From Pseudorhodoplanes sp049324435 (GTDB lineage: Bacteria > Pseudomonadota > Alphaproteobacteria > Rhizobiales > Xanthobacteraceae): 64,000 bases of DNA. Below, one piece after another: positions 52,486-60,965 of the stretch. The first letter of the stretch is position 1, and the number at the start of each line of letters is the position of its first letter. The translations under genes and the position numbers were made by a program. The notes below the pieces were generated by a model. The model searched no databases, had not been told where the DNA came from, and saw only the letters and a list, made by a program, of their open reading frames with translations. The stretch lies in assembly GCA_049324435.1 (NCBI GenBank), contig JBMOOQ010000016.1, positions 1 through 64,000 on the forward strand. Reading direction: 5' to 3'.

Positions 52486-52680
52486 CGCCCTTTGGATGCG
52501 CGCGGAAGTGATTGTGGCGGCCCGTATCTTGAGCGACCTTAACGATGAACTCTAAACAAGTGGGAAAATCAGGCGGCTGCATTGTAGGCACTGCCGCCGG
52601 CGAATGGCGTTACGGACTGCGGTTTACCATTTGCAAGCGGAGGCACGGAGCTTGCGACGATTGGGCATGGAGGCCGCCCG

Positions 52681-53037
52681 ATGTCCCGAATCGACGCAGG
52701 AACCGCAATGCAGGTTGACACAGCAGGACGTTTCGCCGGCCTTGGGCGCTCAAACCAGGCATCGGGCATCCCGGCCCCTGATCCGGTTCGGCACAGGGCC
52801 GATGAATCGTCCGGGCGCCGCGATGTTATCGTGGTTAATCCAAGGCAAACGCAGCACGCGGTAAAGCCGTCGCGCTACGCCAGCGCATTGTTTCTCGCTC
52901 ACATGTTTGCGGCCAAGTTCGATGCGCTGCAACAACGCGAGAAGCGCCGCGCCGATCCTGCGGACGCCAATGCGAGCTATCGCAACGGTGACCGGCAGCT
53001 CGCCAAGCCGGGCCGGATTCTGTCGAGAAAAGTGTAG
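52681..53037 (+). CDS. Small protein of unknown function
   Basis: A 118-aa polar protein rich in Arg, Ala, Asp and Gln, with one central amphipathic segment (SRYASALFLAHMFAAKFDAL, about 63-82). No signal peptide or named domain. In related organisms short proteins with a similar C-terminal YASALFLAHLIA-like segment and Tyr/Arg tail occur, from memory, but I cannot name a family. It is preceded by a 195-bp intergenic stretch and is convergent with the gamma-glutamyltransferase gene (17 bp). Start uncertain: ATG 52681 or 52708. Confidence 0.5.
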   Translation: MSRIDAGTAMQVDTAGRFAGLGRSNQASGIPAPDPVRHRADESSGRRDVIVVNPRQTQHAVKPSRYASALFLAHMFAAKFDALQQREKRRADPADANASYRNGDRQLAKPGRILSRKV

Positions 53038-53054
53038 CTCCAGCGGTCGCCGGC

Positions 53055-54638
53055 TCAATAGCCCAGCGCCAGTCCGTCCTTGCGCGGGTCGGACGCGCCG
53101 ATCAGGATGTCGCGCTCCCAGTCGATGCGGATCGCCTGGCCGCCGCCATGCGGCAGCTTGCGCCGCGCGACCTCATGGCCCATCGCGCGCAGCGTCCGCA
53201 TCGTGTCGTCACTGATACCGTTCTCAATTTCGACGCGCTCGCCCTCGAAGAACACCCGCGGCCAGTCGATTGCGGTCTGCACATCCATGCCGTGATCGAC
53301 GATGTTCGAAATGAAGTGCGCGTGCCCCATCGCCTGATAGGCGCCGCCCATCACGCCGAACGCCATGTCGACGCGGCCGTCGCGCATTGCGAGCGCGGGA
53401 ATGATGGTGTGCAGCGGCCGCTTCGACGGACCGATGCAGTTCGGATGGCCGGGCGCGAGATTAAAGCCAGACCCGCGATGATGCAGCAGGATGCCGGTCT
53501 TCTCCGTCGTTATCCCTGAGCCGAAGGCCGAGAACAGCGAGTTGATCATCGTCACCGCGTTGCGGTCCTTGTCGACGACGCAGACCAGGACTGTCGAGCC
53601 CATCGGCTTGATCGCCTTCGGGAAGGGGGAACGCTTGGTGCGGTCGATCATCCCGGCGAGCTTTGCCGCAAAGCCACGGTCGAGCAGCGCCTCGACCGTT
53701 TCCGTCATGAAGGCCGGGTCGGCGATATTGGTATTGCGCATGCCATAGGCGAGGCGGCCGGCTTCGATGAGGAGGTGCAGCCTGTCGGCGCCATTGGCAT
53801 CGAGCGTAGCCATGTCGAAACGCTCAAGGATGTTCAGCAGGACCAGCGCCGCGAGCCCCTGGCCGTTCGGCGGCAATTCGACCACGTCGAGTCCGCGATA
53901 GTTCGTGGCGATCGGCGTGACGCGATCGCCGCGATGCGCGACGAAGTCCTGCGCTGTCAAAACGCCGCCCAGCGCGCGCAGCGTTGCTACGATGTCATCG
54001 GCGATCTCGCCTTCATAGAAGGCACGGGCGCCTTCTTTTGCAATGGTCCGCAGCGTGCGCGCGAGCGCCGGGAATCTGACGATATCTCCCGCTTTCGGCG
54101 CCTGCCCGCCGATCAGGAAATGCTTGGCCGTCGCCGCATGCGTGCTGAGCTTTTCGACAGCGAGCGACCAGTCGAGCGCAACGCGCGGCTGGACGGGAAT
54201 GCCGGTTTCCGCGGCCTCGATCGCCGGCTGCAGCACGCGATCGAGCCCAAAGCGGCCGTGCGTTCGCAGGATCGCATCCCACGCCTCGATGGCACCCGGC
54301 ACCGTGACCGCGTGCGGCGAGTCGGTTGCGATCTCCTTCAGGCCCTGATCGATCAGCAAGTCTGCGCGCATCGCGGCGCCGGTGCGGCCGGAGCCGTTAT
54401 AGCCCCAGACCGGTTGGCCGGGCTGTGCGACCAGGCAGAAGCAGTCGCCGCCAATGCCGGTCATGTGCGGTTCGCCGACACAGGCCATCGCCATCGCAGC
54501 AACGGCGGCATCGGCGGCTGAGCCGCCCGCGCGCATGATTTCGACCGCCGTCAGCGACGCGAGCGGATGCGACGTTGCGACCATGCCGCCGGAGGCAAAG
54601 GCCGCCGAGCGGCCGGGCGCGTGGAAATCACGGGTCAT
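53055..54638 (-). CDS. Gamma-glutamyltransferase family protein
   Basis: Ntn-hydrolase that cleaves itself into two subunits and acts on gamma-glutamyl amides. From ATG 54638 it is 527 aa; the upstream frame overlaps the next gene and is rejected. Landmarks are HPLASLTAVEIMRAGGSAADAAVAA, MTGIGGDCF, and the junction GSTVLVCVVDKDRNAVTMINSLFSAFGSG (key residues GSTVLVCVVD), where the threonine is the expected nucleophile of the YwrD-like branch. No clear signal peptide, so it is probably cytoplasmic, unlike E. coli Ggt. It follows a small membrane-protein gene by 28 bp. Confidence 0.85.
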   Translation of the reverse strand: MTRDFHAPGRSAAFASGGMVATSHPLASLTAVEIMRAGGSAADAAVAAMAMACVGEPHMTGIGGDCFCLVAQPGQPVWGYNGSGRTGAAMRADLLIDQGLKEIATDSPHAVTVPGAIEAWDAILRTHGRFGLDRVLQPAIEAAETGIPVQPRVALDWSLAVEKLSTHAATAKHFLIGGQAPKAGDIVRFPALARTLRTIAKEGARAFYEGEIADDIVATLRALGGVLTAQDFVAHRGDRVTPIATNYRGLDVVELPPNGQGLAALVLLNILERFDMATLDANGADRLHLLIEAGRLAYGMRNTNIADPAFMTETVEALLDRGFAAKLAGMIDRTKRSPFPKAIKPMGSTVLVCVVDKDRNAVTMINSLFSAFGSGITTEKTGILLHHRGSGFNLAPGHPNCIGPSKRPLHTIIPALAMRDGRVDMAFGVMGGAYQAMGHAHFISNIVDHGMDVQTAIDWPRVFFEGERVEIENGISDDTMRTLRAMGHEVARRKLPHGGGQAIRIDWERDILIGASDPRKDGLALGY

Positions 54639-54666
54639 GTCAATCGCCGCAACGCTGGGCGGGAAC

Positions 54667-55080
54667 TTAATGCGCGACTGGATGATGGCCTTCGACGGTG
54701 TAGTCGCGAGCGGCGGCACGGATTGAGATCGAAAAGCCGCCGATCACATCCACCGCGCAGATCACGAGAAAGATCAGGAAGGTCGAGGTGGCCGCCTTCT
54801 GCACCATCAGGAATTCGACCAGCGCGCCGACGAACACCACGAAGGACAGCATGTGATCGACGATCGACTTCACCCCGAAGCGGGTCGCCTTCAGGATTTC
54901 GACGAACAGCAGGAGGATCGAGACGATGATGATGAGGTCGCCGGTGGTTACGCCGAGCGTGGCGCCGGACATCATCTGGATCGAGAAAACGGTGTCGCTG
55001 AACCCGAGGTCGAACAGGAACGCGATCATGTTGTAGATCGCGAGCGGAATCAGCAGGAGAGGAAAGCCGATGAGATACAT
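54667..55080 (-). CDS. Four-helix membrane protein, unknown function
   Basis: A 137-aa protein with four predicted helices: about 4-24, 44-62, 77-95 and 98-115. Conserved-looking features are DTVFSIQMMSGATLGVTTGDLI and the loop KATRFGVKSIVDHMLS. It is followed by the gamma-glutamyltransferase gene on the same strand and preceded by rpmF after 46 bp. I do not recognise a named family; small alphaproteobacterial membrane proteins of this layout are common. Confidence 0.72.
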   Translation of the reverse strand: MYLIGFPLLLIPLAIYNMIAFLFDLGFSDTVFSIQMMSGATLGVTTGDLIIIVSILLLFVEILKATRFGVKSIVDHMLSFVVFVGALVEFLMVQKAATSTFLIFLVICAVDVIGGFSISIRAAARDYTVEGHHPVAH

Positions 55081-55126
55081 GAACCATGTCCTCCGGGGTC
55101 TGTCTCTCCTGCCCCGTATCGTTGTC

Positions 55127-55315
55127 TCAGGCTTCGGCGCTCTTCACCTTCAGCACCTGCCGGCCCTTGTACATGCCGGTCTTGAGATCGAGGTGGTGCG
55201 GGCGGCGGAACTCGCCTGAATCCTTGTCCTCGACATAGGCGGGCTGCTTCAGCGCGTCGGCGGAGCGGCGCATGCCACGCCGCGACGGCGAGGTTTTTCG
55301 TTTGGGGACGGCCAT
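55127..55315 (-). CDS. rpmF: 50S ribosomal protein L32
   Basis: A 62-aa basic ribosomal protein of the large subunit. It starts MAVPKRKTSPSRRGMRRS and has DKDSGEFRRPHHLDLKTG, typical for L32 of Hyphomicrobiales. The zinc-ligand cysteines found in some L32 forms are absent, as is normal for the C-minus type. A strong AGGAG lies 7 bp before ATG 55315. A longer frame runs upstream but is a shadow of the mtgA gene. Confidence 0.96.
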   Translation of the reverse strand: MAVPKRKTSPSRRGMRRSADALKQPAYVEDKDSGEFRRPHHLDLKTGMYKGRQVLKVKSAEA

Positions 55316-55428
55316 TGCTGGAACTCCTGAAAAAGATAATCCGGCCCGAGACATCCCATTCAGGGGAACCCTGCCGGACCGGATGTGAATGGATTGTGGC
55401 GGCTTATAGAGGAAGGCTGGCCTTCGCG

Positions 55429-56172
55429 CTAGGCCTTTTGGCTGGCTTTCCGGACCGTCGGCGCCCGTTTCAGGCAGGCATCCAGCCCGGCGGCATTGGC
55501 GCGCCGCTGGTAAATGCCCGAGAGCCTGCGGACCGTAGGACCCGGCTTTTGGGCGTCCCGGCGCTTCGGATTGGGCAGCATCGCCGCCATCAGGGCGGCC
55601 TCCCTGGCGTCCAGGTCGGCGGCGGAGGTCTTGAAGGCCCGGCGGGCACCGGCCTCGGCTCCGAACTGGCCGTTCGGACCCCATTCGGCCACGTTCAGGT
55701 AGATTTCCATGATCCGCCGCTTGCCGAGGATCAGGTCCATCCAGAGCGCCAGCGGCATTTCGAGCGCCTTGCGGACATAGGACCGCCCCTGCCACAGGAA
55801 CAGGTTCTTCGCGGTCTGCTGGGTGATGGTGGAACCGCCCCGCAGGTCGTCGAGGTCCTCGGCCTCCTTGATGATGTCCCGCAGCCCCCGCCAGTCGACC
55901 CCGCGATGGTTGCAGAACTGGGCGTCCTCCGAGGCGATCACCGTGCGGGGCAGGACCGCAGCGATATCGTCCAACGGCCGGTAAATCCGGGTCACTGGCT
56001 GAAAGGTGACGTAGCGCCACAGCATCGGCATGGAAACCGGCCGGACCACGAGATAGAGCGGGGTCAGGAGATAGGGCAGCAGCAGAAGCACGAAAGCAAC
56101 GATAACCACGATCCGAACAATGCGGCGCAAGCCCGGTCTGGAACCTGTCCAACGTTGCTGCAATAAGGTCAT
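55429..56172 (-). CDS. mtgA: Monofunctional peptidoglycan glycosyltransferase
   Basis: Polymerises lipid II into glycan strands. The 247-aa protein has an N-terminal membrane helix (about 21-42) and a GT51 domain with the catalytic glutamate in SEDAQFCNHRGVD and GGSTITQQTAKNLFLW, RKALEMPLALWMDLILGKRRIMEIYLN and EWGPNGQFGAEAGAR. No transpeptidase domain, as expected. It is upstream of rpmF on the same strand; ispA is divergent from it with 90 bp between. Confidence 0.95.
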   Translation of the reverse strand: MTLLQQRWTGSRPGLRRIVRIVVIVAFVLLLLPYLLTPLYLVVRPVSMPMLWRYVTFQPVTRIYRPLDDIAAVLPRTVIASEDAQFCNHRGVDWRGLRDIIKEAEDLDDLRGGSTITQQTAKNLFLWQGRSYVRKALEMPLALWMDLILGKRRIMEIYLNVAEWGPNGQFGAEAGARRAFKTSAADLDAREAALMAAMLPNPKRRDAQKPGPTVRRLSGIYQRRANAAGLDACLKRAPTVRKASQKA

Positions 56173-56262
56173 TTAACCTCGGCCCGGCAGACAGTCCCCC
56201 GTAGAGATTCTCTGTCAACGATACAAGACAAGGATTGCGGCGGTGCGCCGCGAAGATGGCGA

Positions 56263-57186
56263 ATGATGAAGATTGATTTTACCTCAGCGCTCGATGCGGT
56301 TGCCGCCGAGACCGAGGATCTGCTCGGCGCGCTCCTGTCGACCCAACCGGTCGAGGGCGAGATCGAGCGGCCGCAGCGTCTGATCGAGGCGATGCGCTAT
56401 TCCGCGCTTGGCGGCGGCAAGCGCCTGCGTCCTTTTCTTGTCGTGGAAAGTGCGACCCTGTTCGGCGTGCCGCGGCAACGCGCGCTGATGGCGGGTGCGG
56501 CGCTCGAATGCATTCACTGCTATTCGCTGGTGCATGACGACCTGCCGGCGATGGACAACGATGACATGCGCCGCGGCCGTCCGACGCTGCATCGTGCCTA
56601 TGACGATGCCACCGCGATCCTGGCGGGCGACTCGCTGCTGACCTTCGCGTTCGACATTCTGTCGCGTGAGGAGACCCATCCCGATCCTGCGATCCGGATT
56701 GCGCTGGTGCGCGAGCTTGCGCGCGGCTCGGGTCTTGGTGGCATGGCCGGCGGGCAGATGCTCGATCTCGCCGCCGAAGGCCGGTTCGGCGCGATGCCGT
56801 CCGGCGACGAGCGTTTCATCATCACCATGCAGGCGATGAAGACCGGGGCGTTGCTGCACTTCGCCTGCATCGCCGGCGGCATTCTCGGCGGCGCGTCGGC
56901 CAGCGAGCAGGCGGCGCTGTCGGCATACGGCCGCGCCGTCGGGACGGCGTTCCAGATCGCCGACGACATCCTCGATGTCGAAGGCGATGCCGCGACTGTC
57001 GGCAAGGCCACGGGTAAGGACGCGGCCGTCGGCAAGGCGACGCTGGTCTCGATCCTGGGGGTGAAAGCGGCGCGCGAGCGGCTTGCAGGGGTTGTCGCCG
57101 AGGCCGAGGCGGCTCTGGCGCCATTCGGCGAGCGCGCCGCGATGCTGCGCGAGACCGCGCGTTTTATCGCAGCGCGGGAGAAGTGA
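56263..57186 (+). CDS. ispA: Polyprenyl synthetase (farnesyl diphosphate synthase type)
   Basis: Makes farnesyl or geranylgeranyl diphosphate from IPP and DMAPP. The 307-aa protein has GGGKRLRPFL, the first Asp-rich motif HDDLPAMDNDDMRRG (91-105), and the second motif in QIADDILDVEGD. Five residues before the first motif is CYSL, the small/large residue place that sets chain length. Divergent from mtgA. The MacA gene begins 120 bp downstream with its own candidate start region. FPP synthase is the likeliest role. Confidence 0.88.
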   Translation: MMKIDFTSALDAVAAETEDLLGALLSTQPVEGEIERPQRLIEAMRYSALGGGKRLRPFLVVESATLFGVPRQRALMAGAALECIHCYSLVHDDLPAMDNDDMRRGRPTLHRAYDDATAILAGDSLLTFAFDILSREETHPDPAIRIALVRELARGSGLGGMAGGQMLDLAAEGRFGAMPSGDERFIITMQAMKTGALLHFACIAGGILGGASASEQAALSAYGRAVGTAFQIADDILDVEGDAATVGKATGKDAAVGKATLVSILGVKAARERLAGVVAEAEAALAPFGERAAMLRETARFIAAREK

Positions 57187-57306
57187 GGCTCGCCTTAATC
57201 CGGCATCGCCGGACCAATTGTGTCGAAATGTTTCTGCAGACTGTCAAAAGCGTAAGGTGACTTGGCCCGGTTCCGCGCCTACATCCGGTATCCGGGGTAG
57301 ACGATT

Positions 57307-58959
57307 ATGCGAAGGCTGTCGGTTGTAGTCCTGTTCCTGGCCGCGATTGCCGCGGTCGCGCTTTATTTCATGCCGGGCTGGAACGGGGCGCCGGCCGAAG
57401 GCAGCTATCGCACTGCCAAGGCCGATCGCGGTGAAATCGTCGCAACCGTCAGCGCCACCGGCACCATCAATCCCACCACCACGGTGATCGTCGGCTCGCA
57501 ATTGTCCGGACAGGTGGTCCAGATTCTCGCCGACTACAATTCCGAGGTGAAGGCCGGTCAGGTCGTGGCGCGGCTCAACCAGGATCAGATTCGCGCCCGG
57601 CTCGATGCGGCGCGCGCCGATCTTGCCCAGATGCGTGCGCAAAAGCTCGTCGTCGAAGGCCAGATCGAGAAGGTCAAGGCCGAGACTGAAAAAGCAAAAG
57701 CCGCGCAGGCCGATATGGAAGCGCAGGTGACGCGCAACGAGGCGTTGTTCGCCGATGCCGACCGCATCTACAAGCGCCAGAGCGATCTGCGCACTCGCGG
57801 CTTTGCCGCCGATGCCGCAGTCGATACCGCGCGAGCGACCCGCGACGCGCAGGAAGCCGCACTGACCTCGGCGCGGGCGCAGGTGAGTTCGGCGAAGGCG
57901 GCACTGCTCGGACTCGCGGCCGATCTCCAGGTTGCGCAGGCCAATCTCGCCGCGGTCTCCGCGCAGATTCAGCAGCGCGAGGCGGCGGTGCGTCAGATCG
58001 AGGTCGATCTGGCGAATTCCGAAATCAAGTCGCCGGTGTCCGGCGTGGTGGTCCAGCGCAATGTCGAACTCGGACAGACCGTCGCCGCCTCGCTGCAGGC
58101 GCCCGAGCTGTTCCGTATCGCCGACGACCTGCGCAAGATGGAGATTTCCGCCAATATCGACGAAACCGATATCGGCCGCATCAAGCCGGGACAGAAGGTG
58201 ACGTTCACGGTGAACGCATTCCCCGGCCGCACCTTCGAAGGCGTGGTCAAGCAGGTACGCCTTGGCTCGCAGAATGTGCAGAATGTCGTGATCTATACAA
58301 CGATCGTTTCGATCGAGAATCCGCAGCGCGAATTGCTGCCCGGCATGACCGCCAATCTGCGGATCGAAACCGAGCGGCGCGACAATGTGGTGCGTATCCC
58401 CAATGCCGCCCTGCGCTGGCGTCCGCCGTCGCTTGCGGATCAGCCGCTGGTCAGAACTGCCGGTGTGCCGGCGGCACCCGCAGGCCCGCAGCGCCGTGCC
58501 AGCGGCGGCAATAGCGGCGAGTTTCTCGAAGCGATCAAAACCGAGATCAAGCCGGGCGCCGATCAATTGCGTGAGATCGAGGCGGCGTTTGCCGACATGC
58601 GCAAGAGCTTTCTCGCCGGTGCCGGCGACGGCGATGCCAATGCAAGACGTGAACGCATCCTCGCAGCGCGCCGCGAGCTTGAGCAGCGCATCGCCGGAAT
58701 TCTCACGCCGGAACAGAAGGCGCAGTTCGACGAGATCGTGAAGCGGCAGGCCGCGTCCGGCGGCCAGCGCACAGCGCAGTCGGGGCGCGTGTTCATCGTC
58801 GGGCGCGACGGCAAGCCGCAGGGCGTGACGATCTCGACCGGCGTCACCGATGGCGGCTCGACCGAAGTGATCGCGGGTCTCGACGCTGGCGCCGAAGTGA
58901 TTGTCGGCGGCGGCACGCCGGCTGGCGCTGCGCCGCGCGGCCCGCGCTTCGGCTTCTGA
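57307..58959 (+). CDS. MacA-like periplasmic adaptor with LTxxQ-type insert
   Basis: Membrane fusion protein that links an inner-membrane MacB-type ABC transporter to an outer-membrane channel. The 550-aa protein has an N-terminal signal anchor (about 1-22), a biotinyl-lipoyl half motif around 50-95, a long coiled coil (about 97-235), the second lipoyl half (SPVSGVVVQRNVELGQTV) and barrel. It has an extra block (375-492) between IPNAALRWRPP and GRVFIVGRDGKPQ. It is Gly/Ala-rich, then strongly helical, and includes LTPEQ (466-470), as in CpxP/Spy-type proteins. Most MacA are about 370-400 aa, so this insert is the cause of the length. Gene order is macA, macB ATPase, macB permease. Confidence 0.85.
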   Translation: MRRLSVVVLFLAAIAAVALYFMPGWNGAPAEGSYRTAKADRGEIVATVSATGTINPTTTVIVGSQLSGQVVQILADYNSEVKAGQVVARLNQDQIRARLDAARADLAQMRAQKLVVEGQIEKVKAETEKAKAAQADMEAQVTRNEALFADADRIYKRQSDLRTRGFAADAAVDTARATRDAQEAALTSARAQVSSAKAALLGLAADLQVAQANLAAVSAQIQQREAAVRQIEVDLANSEIKSPVSGVVVQRNVELGQTVAASLQAPELFRIADDLRKMEISANIDETDIGRIKPGQKVTFTVNAFPGRTFEGVVKQVRLGSQNVQNVVIYTTIVSIENPQRELLPGMTANLRIETERRDNVVRIPNAALRWRPPSLADQPLVRTAGVPAAPAGPQRRASGGNSGEFLEAIKTEIKPGADQLREIEAAFADMRKSFLAGAGDGDANARRERILAARRELEQRIAGILTPEQKAQFDEIVKRQAASGGQRTAQSGRVFIVGRDGKPQGVTISTGVTDGGSTEVIAGLDAGAEVIVGGGTPAGAAPRGPRFGF

Positions 58960-58973
58960 CGCAGGCGACAACC

Positions 58974-59726
58974 ATGCCGCTGATCGAGACTGAAAACCTG
59001 ACGCGGCTCTACACGCTCGGCAGCGAGACCGTAACGGCGCTTGATGGCGTCTCGGTCTCCGTCGACGAGGGCGATTTCGTCGCGGTGATGGGTCCGTCGG
59101 GATCGGGCAAATCGACCTTCATGAATGTCATCGGCTGTCTCGACAAGCCGACGTCCGGCTCTTACCGGCTCGACGGCGAACTGGTCTCGACGCTGAACGG
59201 CGATGCGCTCGCGGCCGTTCGCAACCGGAAGATCGGATTCGTTTTCCAGCAGTTCCATCTGCTCGACCGGCTCGATGCGCTCGCCAATGTCGAGCTGCCG
59301 ATGGTCTATGCCGAGACCGGCCGTGCCGCACGCAAGGACAAGGCAATTACTGCACTGAAGCGCGTCGGCCTTGGCGACCGCATCCATCATCGCCCGACGC
59401 AATTGTCCGGCGGCCAGCAGCAGCGCGTCGCGGTCGCGCGTGCGCTCGTCAACAATCCGAAAATGCTGCTCGCCGACGAGCCGACCGGCGCGCTCGACAG
59501 CCGCACTTCGGTGGAAATCATGGCGCTGTTCCAGGAGCTGAACCGCGAGGGCACGACGGTTGTCGTCGTCACGCACGAGCCGGACGTCGCGGCTTATGCC
59601 AATCGTCTGATCCGCTTCCTCGACGGACAGGTTCTGTCCGACCGGCGGCAGACGCCGGTCGATGCCGCTGCGCGTCTCGCGGAGCTGTTGAAGCATCCGC
59701 ATGCGCATCACGAGGCCGCCGAATGA
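58974..59726 (+). CDS. MacB-type ABC transporter ATPase
   Basis: A 250-aa ABC ATPase of the LolD/MacB class. It has Walker A GPSGSGKST, LSGGQQQRVAVARAL signature, and Walker B MLLADEPTGALDSRT followed by the H-loop VVTHEPDV. The N-terminal LTRLYTLGSETVTALDGVSVSVDEGDF is typical. It overlaps the permease gene by 4 bp (59723-59726), so translation is coupled. Unlike E. coli MacB, ATPase and permease are separate proteins. Confidence 0.92.
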   Translation: MPLIETENLTRLYTLGSETVTALDGVSVSVDEGDFVAVMGPSGSGKSTFMNVIGCLDKPTSGSYRLDGELVSTLNGDALAAVRNRKIGFVFQQFHLLDRLDALANVELPMVYAETGRAARKDKAITALKRVGLGDRIHHRPTQLSGGQQQRVAVARALVNNPKMLLADEPTGALDSRTSVEIMALFQELNREGTTVVVVTHEPDVAAYANRLIRFLDGQVLSDRRQTPVDAAARLAELLKHPHAHHEAAE

Positions 59727-60955
59727 CGAACCGCGATGCCGTGATGTCAGCGCTCGATGCACTGCGTCTGCACAAGCTGCGCAGTGCGCTGACCATGCTT
59801 GGCATCATTATCGGCGTTGCGGCGGTGATCGCAATGGTCGCGGTCGGCGGCGGTGCGCGCGAACAGGTGGTGGCGCAGATCCGCAGCCTCGGCTCGAATC
59901 TCCTGGTGGTCACGCCGGGCAATATCACCGCCGGCGGCGTGCGCATGGGATCTGGCGCGGCCTCGACGCTGACCGACGACGATGCTGCCGCGATCATGGC
60001 GGAAGTGCCGGGCGTTCAGGTCACTGCGCCGAACATGCGTGGCACCGGCCAGATCGTGGCGGGCGGCATGAACTGGTCGAGCGCGGTCTTCGGCATCGAT
60101 TCCGGCTGGTTCGAGGCGCGCGACTGGGACGTCGAACTCGGACGCGCGTTCGAACCCGAAGAGATCGCGCGCGGCGCGCAGGTGGTCATCCTTGGACAAA
60201 CCGTTGCGCGCAATCTGTATGGCGGCATCGATCCGGTCGGTCAGGAATTGCGCATCCGAAACGTGCCGCTGCGCATCGTCGGCGTCATGTCCCGCAAGGG
60301 TCAGACCACCTGGGGCCAGGATCAGGACGATGTCGCCTTCGTGCCGCTCAACACCGCGCGTCAGCGGGTGATTGGACGCAATCAGGCCAATGCGCGCGCG
60401 GTCGGCTCGATCTATGTGAAGGTCAAGGACGGCGAAAACATGAGCCTCGTCGAGGACGAGGTGAAGACGCTGCTGCGCCAGCGTCACCGTCTGCAGCCCG
60501 GACAGGACGACGATTTCTCGATCCGCAATCTCGCCGATATCGCCGCGACCCGCGAAGCGAGCGCGCGCACGCTCGCGATCCTGCTCGCCGCGGTCGCCGG
60601 CGTTTCTCTTGCGGTCGGCGGTATCGGCATCATGAACATCATGCTGGTGTCCGTCACCGAGCGCACCCGCGAGATCGGGCTGCGGCTGGCGCTCGGCGCA
60701 CGCAAGTGGGACATCCTGCGGCAATTCCTGTTCGAGGCCACCGGCCTTGCGGCGATCGGCGGGCTGATCGGCGTGCTGCTTGGCGTCGGAGCCGCCTATC
60801 TCATTTCGAACGGCGCCGGATGGCCGCTGCTGATCGAACCGGCGTCCATCGTGATCGCGGTACTGTTCTCAGGCCTCGTCGGCGTGTTCTTCGGCTGGTA
60901 TCCGGCAATCCGTGCCTCGAAGCTCGATCCGATCGAGGCATTGCGGCATACGTGA
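59723..60955 (+). CDS. MacB-type ABC transporter permease
   Basis: A 410-aa mechanotransmission-type permease: one N-terminal helix (about 20-45), a large periplasmic domain (about 46-285), and three C-terminal helices. The start LRLHKLRSALTMLGIIIGVAAVIAM and the C-terminal GGIGIMNIMLVSVTERTREIGLRLALGARKWDIL (key residues GGIGIMNIMLVSVTERTREI) are family signatures. The substrate may be a peptide, antibiotic or lipopeptide; not set by sequence. It is convergent with the caspase-like gene. Confidence 0.92.
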   Translation: MTNRDAVMSALDALRLHKLRSALTMLGIIIGVAAVIAMVAVGGGAREQVVAQIRSLGSNLLVVTPGNITAGGVRMGSGAASTLTDDDAAAIMAEVPGVQVTAPNMRGTGQIVAGGMNWSSAVFGIDSGWFEARDWDVELGRAFEPEEIARGAQVVILGQTVARNLYGGIDPVGQELRIRNVPLRIVGVMSRKGQTTWGQDQDDVAFVPLNTARQRVIGRNQANARAVGSIYVKVKDGENMSLVEDEVKTLLRQRHRLQPGQDDDFSIRNLADIAATREASARTLAILLAAVAGVSLAVGGIGIMNIMLVSVTERTREIGLRLALGARKWDILRQFLFEATGLAAIGGLIGVLLGVGAAYLISNGAGWPLLIEPASIVIAVLFSGLVGVFFGWYPAIRASKLDPIEALRHT

Positions 60956-60965
60956 TACGAAGGCC

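Noticed and set aside
55316..56218. Long upstream extension of the rpmF frame
   Set aside because: It is out of frame with, and lies within, mtgA; L32 has a clear own start at 55315 with AGGAG.
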